Below are positions 46,093 to 55,407 of a stretch of DNA of 64,000 nt, one piece after another. Source of the DNA: AP-15 sp963700185 (GTDB lineage: Bacteria; Pseudomonadota; Alphaproteobacteria; ATCC43930; CGMCC-115725); the NCBI GenBank assembly GCA_963700185.1, contig CAVOWP010000022.1:154735-218734 (forward strand), given 5' to 3'. Both the position numbers and the translations under genes were made by a program. A model generated the notes under the pieces. It was not told the DNA's origin. It was given only the letters and a program-made list of their open reading frames with translations, and ran no database searches. The first letter of the stretch is position 1; each line of letters opens with the position of its first letter.

Positions 46093-47004
46093 GTGGCGAT
46101 GGGCGACGCGCGGCTGCTGATCGCCAGCGGCGCGGATCGCAATTATTTTTCGCTGTTGCGCGATACGGTGCTTTCGATCCGCGCGCAGCGCCGAAACGTC
46201 GCGCTCGGGATCCTCGACCTCGGGCTCGATGGGGAACAGCGTGAGTGGCTGTCCTCGCAGGTCGAACACGTCGTGCGGCCGGCTTGGGATCTCGATTTTC
46301 CGGGCCGCGCGCAGATGCCGGACACATTCAAGGCGCAGGTGGCGCGCCCGTTTCTGCGGCGGCACTTTCCGGGGTATGGGGTCTATCTGTGGGTCGATGC
46401 CGATGCCTGGCTTCAGGACGGGCGGGTGATCGATCTTTATGTGAACGCAGCGGGTCGCGACAGGCTGGCGATCACGCCCGAGATCGATCGCGCCTACAAG
46501 CGCCATTACAAGCGGCCGAAGCCGTTCGGCTGGACATTGGCGTGGAAGAATTATCGCCAAGCGTTCGGCTGGCGCGCCGCCGATCGTCTGGGACGAAACC
46601 CGATGGTCAATTGTGGAGTATTCGCGTTGCATCGCGACGCGCCGCATTGGGACGCTTGGGCGCGCGTCCTGTCCCTGGCGCTGCAGCGCACGCAGTTCTT
46701 TTTTGTCGAGCAGACGGCACTCAATTATGTGATCTTTGCCGAGCACCTGCCGGTCAACTTTCTCCCGGCTTATTGCAACTGGATGCCGGGCGATGCCCCG
46801 CCGGCCTTCGACGCGGGCCGCGGCGTCTTTGTCGAGCCCTATGCCCCCCATGAGGTGATCGGCGTCATGCATCTCGCAGGCCGCGAGCAAAAGACGCACC
46901 TTTTTCAACTCAACCGGCTGGACGGCGGGACCGTCGAAACCTCGCTGCGCTACAGCGACAGCCGGTTGTTGTGCGGCCGCGCCCTCGGCGAGATTTCTGC
47001 TTAG
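46093..47004 (+). CDS. putative glycosyltransferase (GT8-like)
   Basis: A 303-residue soluble protein. The segment GVYLWVDADAWLQDG contains an Asp-x-Asp motif typical of GT-A glycosyltransferases. Other conserved-looking parts are FLRRHFPGYG, GRNPMVNCGVFALHRDAPHWDAW, and EQTALNYVIF. The family resembles GT8 but I do not recognise it closely. The start could be GTG 46093 or ATG 46099. The next gene, an SGNH hydrolase, begins 11 bp after its stop. Confidence 0.7.
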   Translation: MAMGDARLLIASGADRNYFSLLRDTVLSIRAQRRNVALGILDLGLDGEQREWLSSQVEHVVRPAWDLDFPGRAQMPDTFKAQVARPFLRRHFPGYGVYLWVDADAWLQDGRVIDLYVNAAGRDRLAITPEIDRAYKRHYKRPKPFGWTLAWKNYRQAFGWRAADRLGRNPMVNCGVFALHRDAPHWDAWARVLSLALQRTQFFFVEQTALNYVIFAEHLPVNFLPAYCNWMPGDAPPAFDAGRGVFVEPYAPHEVIGVMHLAGREQKTHLFQLNRLDGGTVETSLRYSDSRLLCGRALGEISA

Positions 47005-47015
47005 CGGATCGGCGA

Positions 47016-48230
47016 ATGCTGGGGGAGCTCGGCCGGTTTATCGTCGCTCTGTGGCATGTGGCGGGGCTGCTGCTCATAGCGGTGCTCGTCACCGAGGTCG
47101 GTGTCGAGGGGTGGCGTCGGCTTAACCGCCTTTTGCGCTACCACCGTCCGACGCGCCCGGACCGCGCGGCGAACGCCGACGCCTATGGTGGCGCCGACTG
47201 GTCGGCGGGGTATTTCGACGAATTCCGCCGCGCCGTCCGCGTCGACTGGAAGCCCTATGTCGAATGGTGGCAGCACCCGTTCCGCGGCGCCTTCGTGACG
47301 CTCGACAGACGCGGGCTGCGGCCCACGCCAGGCGAAGAGACTGCAAGCGGCGAGGCGATCCGCATCCTGTGCTTTGGCGGCTCGACGATGATGGGAATGG
47401 GGGCGCGCGACGACCAAACCATTCCGGCGGTGCTGGCCCGCCTGCTCACCGAGCGCGGACACCGCGTTTCAGTAACAAATTACGGCCAGCTCGGGCACAA
47501 CAGCACGCAGGAGGTCATCACCCTGCAGCAGCTGTTGAAGTCCGGAGAACGGATCGACATCGCCCTGTTCTATGATGGCATCAACGAGATGGCGTGCGCC
47601 GAGCAGACCGGGCATGCCGACGGGCTGTTCAACGAGGCGCGCCGGCGGGCCGAATTCAACTTGCTTCATCCGGATCGGCGGCGCGACCTGATTGCCGCGG
47701 CACTGATCAGTTCGGCGCCGCGCACGATGCGGCGGCTGCGCCGATTCACCGGCCTTCCATTGCGCGGCCCCTTACCTGTGGAGCAGACGGACCTGTCCCA
47801 GGTGGATCTCGCCGTGCTCGCCCGCGAGGTCATTGCCGCCTATCTAGCCAATGTAGGTCTGGCACGCCTGCTGGCGCGCGAGCACAAGTTCGAGCCGATC
47901 TTTTTCTGGCAGCCGGTAATCACGACAAAAAAGTCCAAAACGCCGGACGAGCGGCGCTGGGCTGACGACTATACCAACGACCCCGAGCGCCGAAGGCTGC
48001 TTTATGAAGCGATCATCCGCGAGCGCCGGCGCCGCCCGGAACTGTTAGAGGCCCCTGACATCATCGATCTGTCTGCGCTTTTTGACGATTGGACAGAGCC
48101 CGTTTATGTCGATCTGTACCATCTATCGGAGGCCGGAAACGCGTCGGTCGCCGCGGCGATGGCGCCCGCTGTCGTCCGCGTGGCGAGCGCGTTGCGGCCT
48201 TGCGCCCGTGTCGCGGTCGAGGGGAAATAG
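47016..48230 (+). CDS. membrane-anchored SGNH/GDSL hydrolase
   Basis: A 404-residue protein with one N-terminal membrane segment (FIVALWHVAGLLLIAVLVTEV) and an SGNH domain. The nucleophile Ser is in CFGGSTMMGMG, the conserved Asn is in YGQLGHNS, and the Asp-His pair is in VDLYHLSEAGN. It probably acts as an acyl-ester hydrolase or O-acyltransferase on a cell-envelope polysaccharide. I start at the ATG at 47016; the open frame upstream overlaps the glycosyltransferase. Confidence 0.85.
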   Translation: MLGELGRFIVALWHVAGLLLIAVLVTEVGVEGWRRLNRLLRYHRPTRPDRAANADAYGGADWSAGYFDEFRRAVRVDWKPYVEWWQHPFRGAFVTLDRRGLRPTPGEETASGEAIRILCFGGSTMMGMGARDDQTIPAVLARLLTERGHRVSVTNYGQLGHNSTQEVITLQQLLKSGERIDIALFYDGINEMACAEQTGHADGLFNEARRRAEFNLLHPDRRRDLIAAALISSAPRTMRRLRRFTGLPLRGPLPVEQTDLSQVDLAVLAREVIAAYLANVGLARLLAREHKFEPIFFWQPVITTKKSKTPDERRWADDYTNDPERRRLLYEAIIRERRRRPELLEAPDIIDLSALFDDWTEPVYVDLYHLSEAGNASVAAAMAPAVVRVASALRPCARVAVEGK

Positions 48231-48233
48231 CAG

Positions 48234-48359
48234 ATGGAGTGGTGGATCCTGTCAGGTCTTGCAGTGGCGGTGCTCGCGGTCGGGGCGCTGACCCGCCTGC
48301 GCCGATCGAGGCGGCGCCAAGCCCAGGACGCGGCTCGTAACATCTACCCGCTGTGGTAG
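48234..48359 (+). CDS. small single-TM protein
   Basis: A 41-residue frame that starts 3 bp after the SGNH stop behind a GAGGGG purine stretch. It has one hydrophobic helix (WWILSGLAVAVLAVGAL) then a basic tail RLRRSRRRQAQD, which would put the C-terminus in the cytoplasm. It ends NIYPLW. Position and composition make it a plausible co-translated membrane protein, but there is no family match I can name. Confidence 0.45.
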   Translation: MEWWILSGLAVAVLAVGALTRLRRSRRRQAQDAARNIYPLW

Positions 48360-48459
48360 ACCCCGGCCGTGCGAGCGATTCGACTTTATTTCCCGCTTGA
48401 CCGTGGCCCTCATAATCTACATCTAAGCCGGCCGATTAATTCGACGGGAGGAAACGAGA

Positions 48460-48882
48460 ATGCGCCGCGCGCGATGGCTGAGCCTTGGTTTTCTCGCGGT
48501 ATTTCTGGTCTGGACCGCCGCGCAGGCGGAAGAGATCAGATTCAAGACCGACCTGGCTCCTGCCCCCGGGGTGGCAAGTTCAGGCAAAGGCACGGCGACG
48601 GCATCGCTCGACACCAACACCAAAACATTGACCTGGACCGTCGACTATTCTGGCCTCAGCGGACCCGCGACCGCGGCGCACATTCACGGTCCGGCCGATC
48701 CCGGAGCGAATGCGGGAATAGTTGTGCCTTTCACCGGAAATCTCGCCAGCCCGATCAAGGGTTCGGCGACATTGACCGATGCGCAAATCGCGCAGTTGGA
48801 GGCCGGGAAGTGGTACGTCAACATCCACACCGAGGCCAATAAGCCCGGGGAAATCCGCGGCCAGCTCGTCCGGGCGTCTTAG
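48460..48882 (+). CDS. secreted CHRD-domain protein
   Basis: A 140-residue exported protein: a signal peptide (MRRARWLSLGFLAVFLVWTA, cleavage after AQA) and a single CHRD domain (SLDTNTKTLTWTVDYSGLSG, AAHIHGPADPG, KWYVNIHTEANKPGEIRGQL). CHRD domains are found in bacterial secreted proteins and chordin; the HIHGP and NIHTE segments hold the conserved His. Function unknown. Good RBS (GGAGG) precedes the ATG. Confidence 0.9.
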   Translation: MRRARWLSLGFLAVFLVWTAAQAEEIRFKTDLAPAPGVASSGKGTATASLDTNTKTLTWTVDYSGLSGPATAAHIHGPADPGANAGIVVPFTGNLASPIKGSATLTDAQIAQLEAGKWYVNIHTEANKPGEIRGQLVRAS

Positions 48883-48890
48883 TCGACGGC

Positions 48891-49556
48891 TCAACCGAGA
48901 CGGTTTGTCAGGGAACAGGGGTCCGACTTGACGATACCGTCGGCGGGACTGAGCCGCACCAACAACTGTCCAGTCAGTCCACAATGTCCTGACGCAACTC
49001 CAAACAGGCAGCCCTCGAATGCTTGCAGGGTGGTATCGCGGTAGATCGCGCTGATCGCATTCGTGCCGCGGACCCATACTTCCTGGGCTGCCGCCTGGTA
49101 GCCCCCGATCGGGCTTACCGGCATGAAGCAGGTCTTGTCGGGCCGGCCGTAATCGGCCTGCAGCGCCGCCGATATCGCACGCAAGGCTGGCGGATTGACC
49201 CCGTGGCGCGGCCGCTCCAGCTGGATGCGTTTGAGGCCGCCCGTTCGCTTATCCATCTGAAAGAAGGTGACCACGGGGACGCCGCCTACGGTTTCCCCGT
49301 GCAGCACGACATCGACATAGCTGTCGCCGAAATCGAGACTTCTGGGGAGCTGCATTGCGGCGCCGTCGAATTGCTGGAGCAGGCTTTGCGAACTCTCTCC
49401 CCAATGAACCTGGCTCAGCAACTCCGGAACGGCATCCGCCGCCGACGCGGTAGACCCTCGACCGGCGAGCACGAATACGAGCAGCAGGATAGGGTGGAAA
49501 CGCGCTACCGCGGGTTTCCACCCGTCTGCTCGAGCCACCGCGTTGGCGCCGCTCAA
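48891..49556 (-). CDS. exported protein of unknown function
   Basis: A 221-residue protein with an N-terminal hydrophobic segment (FHPILLLVFVLAGRGSTASA). The rest has VHWGESSQSLLQQF at the start of the mature part, a beta-rich body and three Cys (CFMP, GCLFGV, HCGLTG) that could form a disulfide. I do not recognise a family. It converges on the CHRD gene with an 8-bp gap. Confidence 0.65.
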   Translation of the reverse strand: MSGANAVARADGWKPAVARFHPILLLVFVLAGRGSTASAADAVPELLSQVHWGESSQSLLQQFDGAAMQLPRSLDFGDSYVDVVLHGETVGGVPVVTFFQMDKRTGGLKRIQLERPRHGVNPPALRAISAALQADYGRPDKTCFMPVSPIGGYQAAAQEVWVRGTNAISAIYRDTTLQAFEGCLFGVASGHCGLTGQLLVRLSPADGIVKSDPCSLTNRLG

Positions 49557-49753
49557 GAAGCTTTGAGTTCTATCTTTCTCGCCTTTGCGGCCTCCGCCTT
49601 TGGCAGGACAAGCCGAGCCAGATATTGATCGGCGGAAAATCGCGTGCGGCCGCCGCGTTGAACCCGGAGAAAACCCGGTTCATCTCGCTGTTGCATTCGC
49701 CGAAGCTCGGCAAACGGGTCGAAACCCAATCGCGGAAATTCTGAAAGCGCCAT
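49553..49753 (-). pseudogene. Hsp20 remnant with the alpha-crystallin domain deleted
   Basis: The N-terminus MALSEFPRLGFDPFAELRRMQ is typical of small heat-shock protein Hsp20. After a frameshift, the other frame reads EMNRVFSGFNAAAARDFPP-INIWLG, also Hsp20. The last codons read LVLPKAEAAKARKIELKAS, the usual Hsp20 C-terminal tail. The central alpha-crystallin domain of about 80 residues is missing, with the junction near 49614. This is a true deletion remnant, and cannot make a functional chaperone. Confidence 0.72.
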
Positions 49754-50317
49754 GGTTCACCTCTCTGCACTTCACCCTGGTAACGCATGCCGATGGCGAC
49801 TAGCGCGGCACACAGGGAAAATATTCAGCAGCCGACCGCGCTGATCGGTACTGCCGCGAACGTGGCGACCCGCACGAGAGGAGGTGGGATGGCCGACCAT
49901 CTCTGGTCCGGCCGTCATTCCCTGCCGAGACCCGTTAGACGGCATCCGGCACGCCTTCGATCTAGTGACGTCGCGGCGTTCTTCAAGCTCCTCGCCATCT
50001 ACAAAATTTGGCAGCAAAAACAGTCCCGTAGACGTTCGGGACAAGTCTTGAACAGCGTTCCAGATGGCTTACATCGTTCAATCGTCGGTTTTGGGGGCGC
50101 CGCGATCATTTTGGCGGCCTTCCGGTCCCCCGGAGCAGCCTGAAGAGATCCACCGCCGCAACATCCATGCGTCGGGCTCCAACAGACGAAATTAGCATAA
50201 CTTGCGAACTGTGCCAGGAGTTGCGCGATCTTCTCTGGGTTGTGGAACTTCTCAAGTCCAAAACAGTTCTTGATTTGAGGGCCGCTATATTAGCGAGCTC
50301 AATTGCCGGCCGGGGAA
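49754..50317. other. intergenic region, nothing recognised
   Basis: I see no supported gene, RNA or repeat here. Short open frames exist but have no family resemblance, no ribosome-binding site and poor codon use. The stretch just before 50318 should hold the promoter of the glycosyltransferase gene. Confidence 0.4.
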
Positions 50318-51402
50318 ATGAAGATCGCGCAAGTTTCACCTTTGTTCGAGAGCTGTCCCCCGCAGCTGTACGGCGGTACCGAGCGGGTTGTCTCGTATTT
50401 GACCGAAGAGCTGGTACGTCAGGGTCATCAGGTCACTCTGTTCGCCAGCGGCAACTCGCAAACCGAGGCGACGCTGCGAGCTGCGTGCGATCGCGCACTG
50501 CGTCTCGATCCTCGATGCAGGGATCCGCTTCCGCATCACCTGGTGATGCTGAACCGCGTCGCGCGGAGCGCCGAAGAATTCGACATAATCCATTTTCATG
50601 TGGATTTTTTGCACTTCCCGTTGTTTGCCCCGCTCTGGGGCAAGACCTTGACGACGACCCATGGCCGCCTCGATCTGCCGGATTTGCTTCCCCTTTTTCG
50701 CGAATTTCCGATGATGCCCCTGGTGTCCATCTCGGACGCACAGCGGGCTCCGGTGCCCTGGGCGAGTTGGCACGGCACCGTTCATCACGGCCTCCCGACA
50801 GATCTTTATCTTCCGGGTCGCGGGAATGGCGGCTACCTCGCTTTTATCGGCCGGATCAGCCCCGAAAAGGGGGTGGAAAGGGCGATCGAAATTGCCCGCC
50901 GGGTGGGAATACCGCTGAAGAATCGCCGCCAAGGTCGACAAAGCCGATCTCGATTACTACGATGACAAGATCAAAGAGACTGCTCAAGGGTGCGGGGGTG
51001 GAGTTCATCGGTGAGATCGGCGATCGCGACAAAGCAGAATTTCTCGGTCGGGCGATGGCGTTGTTGTTCCCGATCGACTGGCCGGAACCTTTCGGGCTGG
51101 TCATGATCGAGGCGATGGCCAATGGCACCCCCGTTGTCGCGTTCAGACGCGGCTCCGTTCCGGAAATCATCGACGAGGGGGTGACGGGCTTTGTGGCCGA
51201 CAGCATCGATACGGCGCTTGCCGCAGTTCCGCGGGCCGCAGCCCTTGATCGGAGCGGAGTTCGGCGTCGCTTCGAACAGCGGTTCTCGGTCGAGCGCATG
51301 GCCCGCGGCTACGTCGAGCTTTACGACGGTGTGCTGCGCCGCAGCTCGATCGACACGGTTGTCTTGAGCACCAGCGCAGCCGGTCAGCGGGAAGCGGCCT
51401 GA
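50318..51402 (+). pseudogene. glycosyltransferase family 4, two +1 frameshifts
   Basis: A GT4 enzyme of about 360 residues once two bases are removed. The N-terminal part has MKIAQVSPLFESCPPQLYGG, TERVVSYLTEELVRQGHQVT; the C-terminal part has EFIGEIGDRDKAEFLGRAMA, LLFPIDWPEPFGLVMIEAMA, and TPVVAFRRGSVPEI. The middle (IAAKVDKADLDYYDDKIK) is in a third frame. Breaks lie near 50922 (extra A in CTGAAGAATCGCC) and 50978 (extra A in AAAGAGACTGC). The debranching-enzyme gene follows directly, and the two occur together in many proteobacteria. Confidence 0.85.
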
Positions 51403-53613
51403 CCTCCGAGAGCAATACCGACGAGACTGCGCCGGGTGCCGAGCGGGCCGGCGATGGGGAAGCGTCACCGTTTTACATCGAGTCGAACGTCTCCTTCCAG
51501 GAGCGCAGGCCGCGCACATTGAAATCCGGTTATACCTTTGCTTTGTTTGATCACCGCGGCGATATCGTTGCGGGCGAAGGCAATTCCGACGGCATCTACC
51601 TCCACGACACGCGTTTCCTGTCGCAGCTCGAGCTGCGGCTGAATGGTGCGCCGCTCCTCCTGCTCAGCTCGAATGTGCAGGAGGACAATGCCGTCCTTAC
51701 GGTGGATTTGGCGAACCCCGAGCTGATCTCTCGCGATGGGGTCGCGCTCCGCGGCGAACTGATCCATCTAAACCGGCTCAAATACATCTGGCAGAACGCG
51801 TGTTACGAGCGGCTCCTCGTCCACAATTTCGATACCCGAGGCCATGATGTGAGGCTCGGGATCAGGTTTGCCGCTGATTTTGCCGATCTCTTCGAGGTGA
51901 GGGGGCAGGAAAGGGCGCGGCGAGGCCGGGTCTCGGTCGAACGCCGGTCTGCATCATCCGTTGTCTTGCGGTATCTCGGCCTCGACGGGGTGGAGAGAGT
52001 CACCAGCCTCGAGTTCGAGCCCGCGCCGACCCGCCTTGATGCGGCCACCGCGCTTTACGAGCTTTCGCTTGGGCCAGGCGAGGGGATGCGATCCGTGCTG
52101 CGGGTTGCATGCAGGGACGATCGCGCTCAGAAGATTGGCGTAAGTCGGCAATTCTACAGCTCGCTTCGCACGGCGCGGCGGGCGCTCAGATCTTCCAGCG
52201 GGCGGGCCGCCAGTGTCGACAGCTCCAATTCGCTGTTCAACGAGTTTGCGCGCCGCTCGGTCGCCGACCTCTACATGCTGCTGACCGAGACCGAATTTGG
52301 CCCCTATCCGTTCGCCGGCATCCCGTGGTTCAGCACGCCGTTTGGGCGCGACGGGATCCTGACCGCCCTCTTCACGTTATGGGTCGATCCGTCGATCGCC
52401 AAGGGCGTGCTGCGCTTTCTTGCGGCGACGCAATCGACCGATTTCGATTCGGAGCGCGATGCCGAACCGGGCAAAATTCTGCACGAAATGCGCGACGGCG
52501 AGATGGCGCGGCTGCGCGAGGTGCCGTTCGCGCGTTACTACGGCAGCGTCGATGCGACACCGCTATTCGTGCTCTTGGTCGGCGAATACTTCAGCCGTAC
52601 CGGAGATCTCGACACCGTTCGGCAGCTATGGCCGAACATCCAAGCCGCCCTCCATTGGATCGACACTTATGGCGACCCGGACGGTGACGGATTTGTCGAA
52701 TATCAGCGCAAGAACGCCGAGGGGTTAGTCAATCAAGGCTGGAAGGATTTCAAACGACGCAATCTTCCACGAGGACGGCCGCCTGGCTGAAGGCCCGATC
52801 GCTCTGTGCGAAGTTCAGGCCTACGTTTACGGCGCCAAGCGACATGCAGCGGCTCTGGCCGCGGCGCTGGACCATTCGGTAACCGCCGCCACCCTCTCGC
52901 AACAGGCCGACGCACTGCGCGAGCGGTTCGAGGCCGCGTTTTGGTGCGACGAGCTGGCGACCTACGCGCTCGCGCTGGACGGCACCAAGCAGCCCTGCCG
53001 CGTGATTTCGTCCAATGCCGGGCACGCCTTGCTGACGGGGATTGCCGCCCCCGAGCGCGCCGCACTCGTGGCCGACACGCTGCTCGGCACCAGCTGCTTT
53101 TCCGGATGGGGTGTGCGTACGGTGGCGAGATCGGCCGCGCGTTACAATCCGATTTCGTACCACAACGGCTCGGTTTGGCCGCACGACAACGGGATTATCG
53201 CCCTCGGTCTCGCCCGTTATGGGCTGAAATCCGGGATCCTGCGGATTTTCAAGGGGCTCTTTCAGGCCGCGACCTACATGGACTTGCGGCGGCTTCCGGA
53301 GCTGTTCTGCGGGTTTGCCTGGCGGCAGCTGACCGCACCGACACTCTACCCGGTCGCCTGCGCGCCGCAGGCTTGGGCAAGCGCCACCGTGTTCGCGTTA
53401 TTGCAGGCGAGCCTCGGTCTGAGCTTCGATCAGACCGGTGATGAGATCCGGTTCGAGCGGCCGGTGCTGCCGGATTTTCTCGACCACCTGCACCTGCGCG
53501 GGCTGCAGGCGAGGCACGGTGTTGCCGATATCCTGCTGCGCCGCTACGGCAGCGAGGTATCGGTCGACATCACGCGCCGTCAGGGAAAGGTGCCGATCGT
53601 CATCGTTCGTTGA
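51399..53613 (+). pseudogene. amylo-alpha-1,6-glucosidase (glycogen-debranching type), +1 frameshift
   Basis: The N-terminal domain has FYIESNVSFQERRPRTLKSG, DHRGDIVAGEGNSDGIYLHDTR; the (alpha/alpha)6 catalytic part has YPFAGIPWFSTPFGRDGILT, DGDGFVEYQRK, SYHNGSVWPHDNGIIALGLA and PQAWASATVFALLQA. One extra T near 52748 (AAGGATTTCAAACG) breaks the frame; removing it gives GWKDSNDAIFHEDGRL. The enzyme would cleave alpha-1,6 branches. The start is unclear: homology extends upstream of the TTG at 51519, possibly to a CTG at 51399 that overlaps the glycosyltransferase stop. Confidence 0.85.
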
Positions 53614-53628
53614 GACTCGGCATCGGCT

Positions 53629-54369
53629 TTAAAACCAGACTTTCAGGGCCGCAACGGTTCCGCCGAAATAGGCCTGGGGCTCCGAAGGCTGCACCCCGAG
53701 GGCGTGCTCCATGCGCCGCACGCAACGGTCGGCTCCATCGGACACGGAACGCCAGGTCGCCGCTTGCGGCAAGGCCCCGAGCAAGCACTCGTCAAAGAAG
53801 TTGTAGGTGCGGTGAGCCCGGCAGCCGAAGGATGGCCGGTCTCCGCGAGCGGCCGTCAGGATGACGCGATTGGGTCTCGCCATTTTGCCAGTCGCAAAGC
53901 TGCCGCTGTAGCAGGCCGAGACGATCACGACCGTGGGCACCGCGGCGCAGCCTCGCGACAATGCGCGGGCGAGCTCGTCCGGAGTAAGCGCCCGGTTCGA
54001 ACGGGCGAGCCAGACACCGCTGCCACGCTCGCCGTGCGAGGTCAAAAAGATCAGGCACTGGTCGCCTGGCCGTGCCGGCAACCCGGCGATACGTCGCAAC
54101 AAAAGTTCGGCAGTGGCCGGCTCGGCGCCGCTGGCCAGCTCGGGGGCGCTGGCGCTGAGGCGATGGATGTTGCCCGGCGGGATGCCGGCCGCGGCGAGCC
54201 GCCGGCTCAATTCATGGGTCGCATTGTCGAATACCGGTTCGGCGTCGTCTCCGGCGGCGAGCACGACTTGCCAAGTCCCGGCCGCGCCGGCCGGCGCGGT
54301 GCCGAGCCAACCGAGCGCTCCGAGAAGCAGCATCGAACGAAGAAGGCAAAGACAAATCGCTAATTTCAT
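53629..54369 (-). CDS. caspase-like C13 family peptidase, exported
   Basis: A 246-residue protein with a signal peptide (LLRSMLLLGALGWLGTAPAG) and a C13/legumain-like caspase fold. The His112 of FLTSHGERGSG and Cys153 of VIVSACYSGSF form the catalytic dyad; the preceding strand GDQCLIFLTSHG is typical. It should be a periplasmic or exported cysteine peptidase. I start at the ATG at 54369; the open frame upstream runs to 54576 but is not family-like. Confidence 0.82.
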   Translation of the reverse strand: MKLAICLCLLRSMLLLGALGWLGTAPAGAAGTWQVVLAAGDDAEPVFDNATHELSRRLAAAGIPPGNIHRLSASAPELASGAEPATAELLLRRIAGLPARPGDQCLIFLTSHGERGSGVWLARSNRALTPDELARALSRGCAAVPTVVIVSACYSGSFATGKMARPNRVILTAARGDRPSFGCRAHRTYNFFDECLLGALPQAATWRSVSDGADRCVRRMEHALGVQPSEPQAYFGGTVAALKVWF

Positions 54370-54450
54370 CGGACAGGCGTCTCGTACAGAAGCACCGCGG
54401 CATGGTGGCGCGTGTCGTGTTATCCTGCCGCAAATCGAGGAGGTCATGAG

Positions 54451-54799
54451 ATGCCAGTAGCACTCGCGGAGAAGAGTTGCAGCCCGTGCCGCGGCGGCAT
54501 ACCGCCGCTGACCGAACAGGAAGCCGCAGCCTATCATGCGCAAGCGCCCGACTGGGCGCTTCTCGATGGAGACCAAGCGGATCGAGCGAACCTATCGGGT
54601 CAAGAACTTCGCCGAAGCGTTCAGATTTGTCGAGCGCGCGGCCGCGCTCGCCGAAACCGAAGGACACCACCCCGATATTGGTTTTGGCTGGGGTTACGCG
54701 AGGGTCTCGCTGCACACCAAGAAGATCAAGGGACTGCACGAGAACGACTTCATCATGGCGGCAAAGCTCGATCGCATCGCCGCCGAGAGCGCATCCTGA
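54451..54799 (+). pseudogene. phhB: 4a-hydroxytetrahydrobiopterin dehydratase (PCD), +1 frameshift
   Basis: The start MPVALAEKSCSPCRGGIPPL lies after a GGAGG site and leads to the PCD domain: RVKNFAEAFRFVERAAALAE, EGHHPDIGFGWGYARVSLHT with the catalytic HHPD and the later LHT His. The two frames join if one G near 54566-54569 (CTCGATGGAGACC) is removed, giving about 115 residues. PCD recycles the pterin cofactor of aromatic amino acid hydroxylases. Conservation on both sides suggests sequence error. Confidence 0.85.
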
Positions 54800-54827
54800 A
54801 GACACATAGGTTCAAGGGAGGAGACCG

Positions 54828-55121
54828 ATGCCGACTTATATCATGCTCGCCAATTGGACCGACCAGGGCGCCCAGAAGGTGAAGGACTTGCCGCGCCGGC
54901 TCGAAACCGCCAAGAAGGCCCTGTTCGATATGGGAGGCGAGTTCAAGACGGTCTACATGACGCTCGGCGAATATGATCTCGTCGGCGTTTACGAAGCGCC
55001 AGACGATGCCGTGGCGGCGCGGTTTAGCCTGATGCTCGGAATGCTCGGCAGCGTGCGAACCAAGACCTTGAAGGCCTTCCCCGAGGCAGCCTATCGGGAG
55101 ATCGTCGCCTCGCTCGGCTAA
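54828..55121 (+). CDS. GYD domain protein
   Basis: A 97-residue protein of the GYD family: YIMLANWTDQGAQKVKDLP, ETAKKALFDMGGEFKTVYMT and LGEYDLVGVYEAPDD, then a short helix ending FPEAAYREIV. The family is related to ferredoxin-like alpha/beta dimers; no biochemical role is established. It follows the PCD gene by 28 bp with a GGAGG site. Confidence 0.92.
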   Translation: MPTYIMLANWTDQGAQKVKDLPRRLETAKKALFDMGGEFKTVYMTLGEYDLVGVYEAPDDAVAARFSLMLGMLGSVRTKTLKAFPEAAYREIVASLG

Positions 55122-55407
55122 GGTGATGTCCGCGTCCGATCTCGGCGCGGCGTATCTCCGCGGCCTGCGAGCATAGGATAGAACCAATCGCGCAATATCT
55201 TCCTGGACAAGCTACGCCAGGTTGAATAGTCTCCCTCCATAGAAGCGCCGCTGCGGCCTTGGACGGCTGATGACAAGCCGGAAAAAATGTCAGCCTAGTG
55301 GTTGGCGGCGACGAGGATCGGAGCGATCACCGTGTGGTCGAAACGCCGGTCCCGGACCTAACTCGGCGTGGGCCCGCGCTTAGAATTGCGGGCCGGGAGG
55401 ATGGGTT

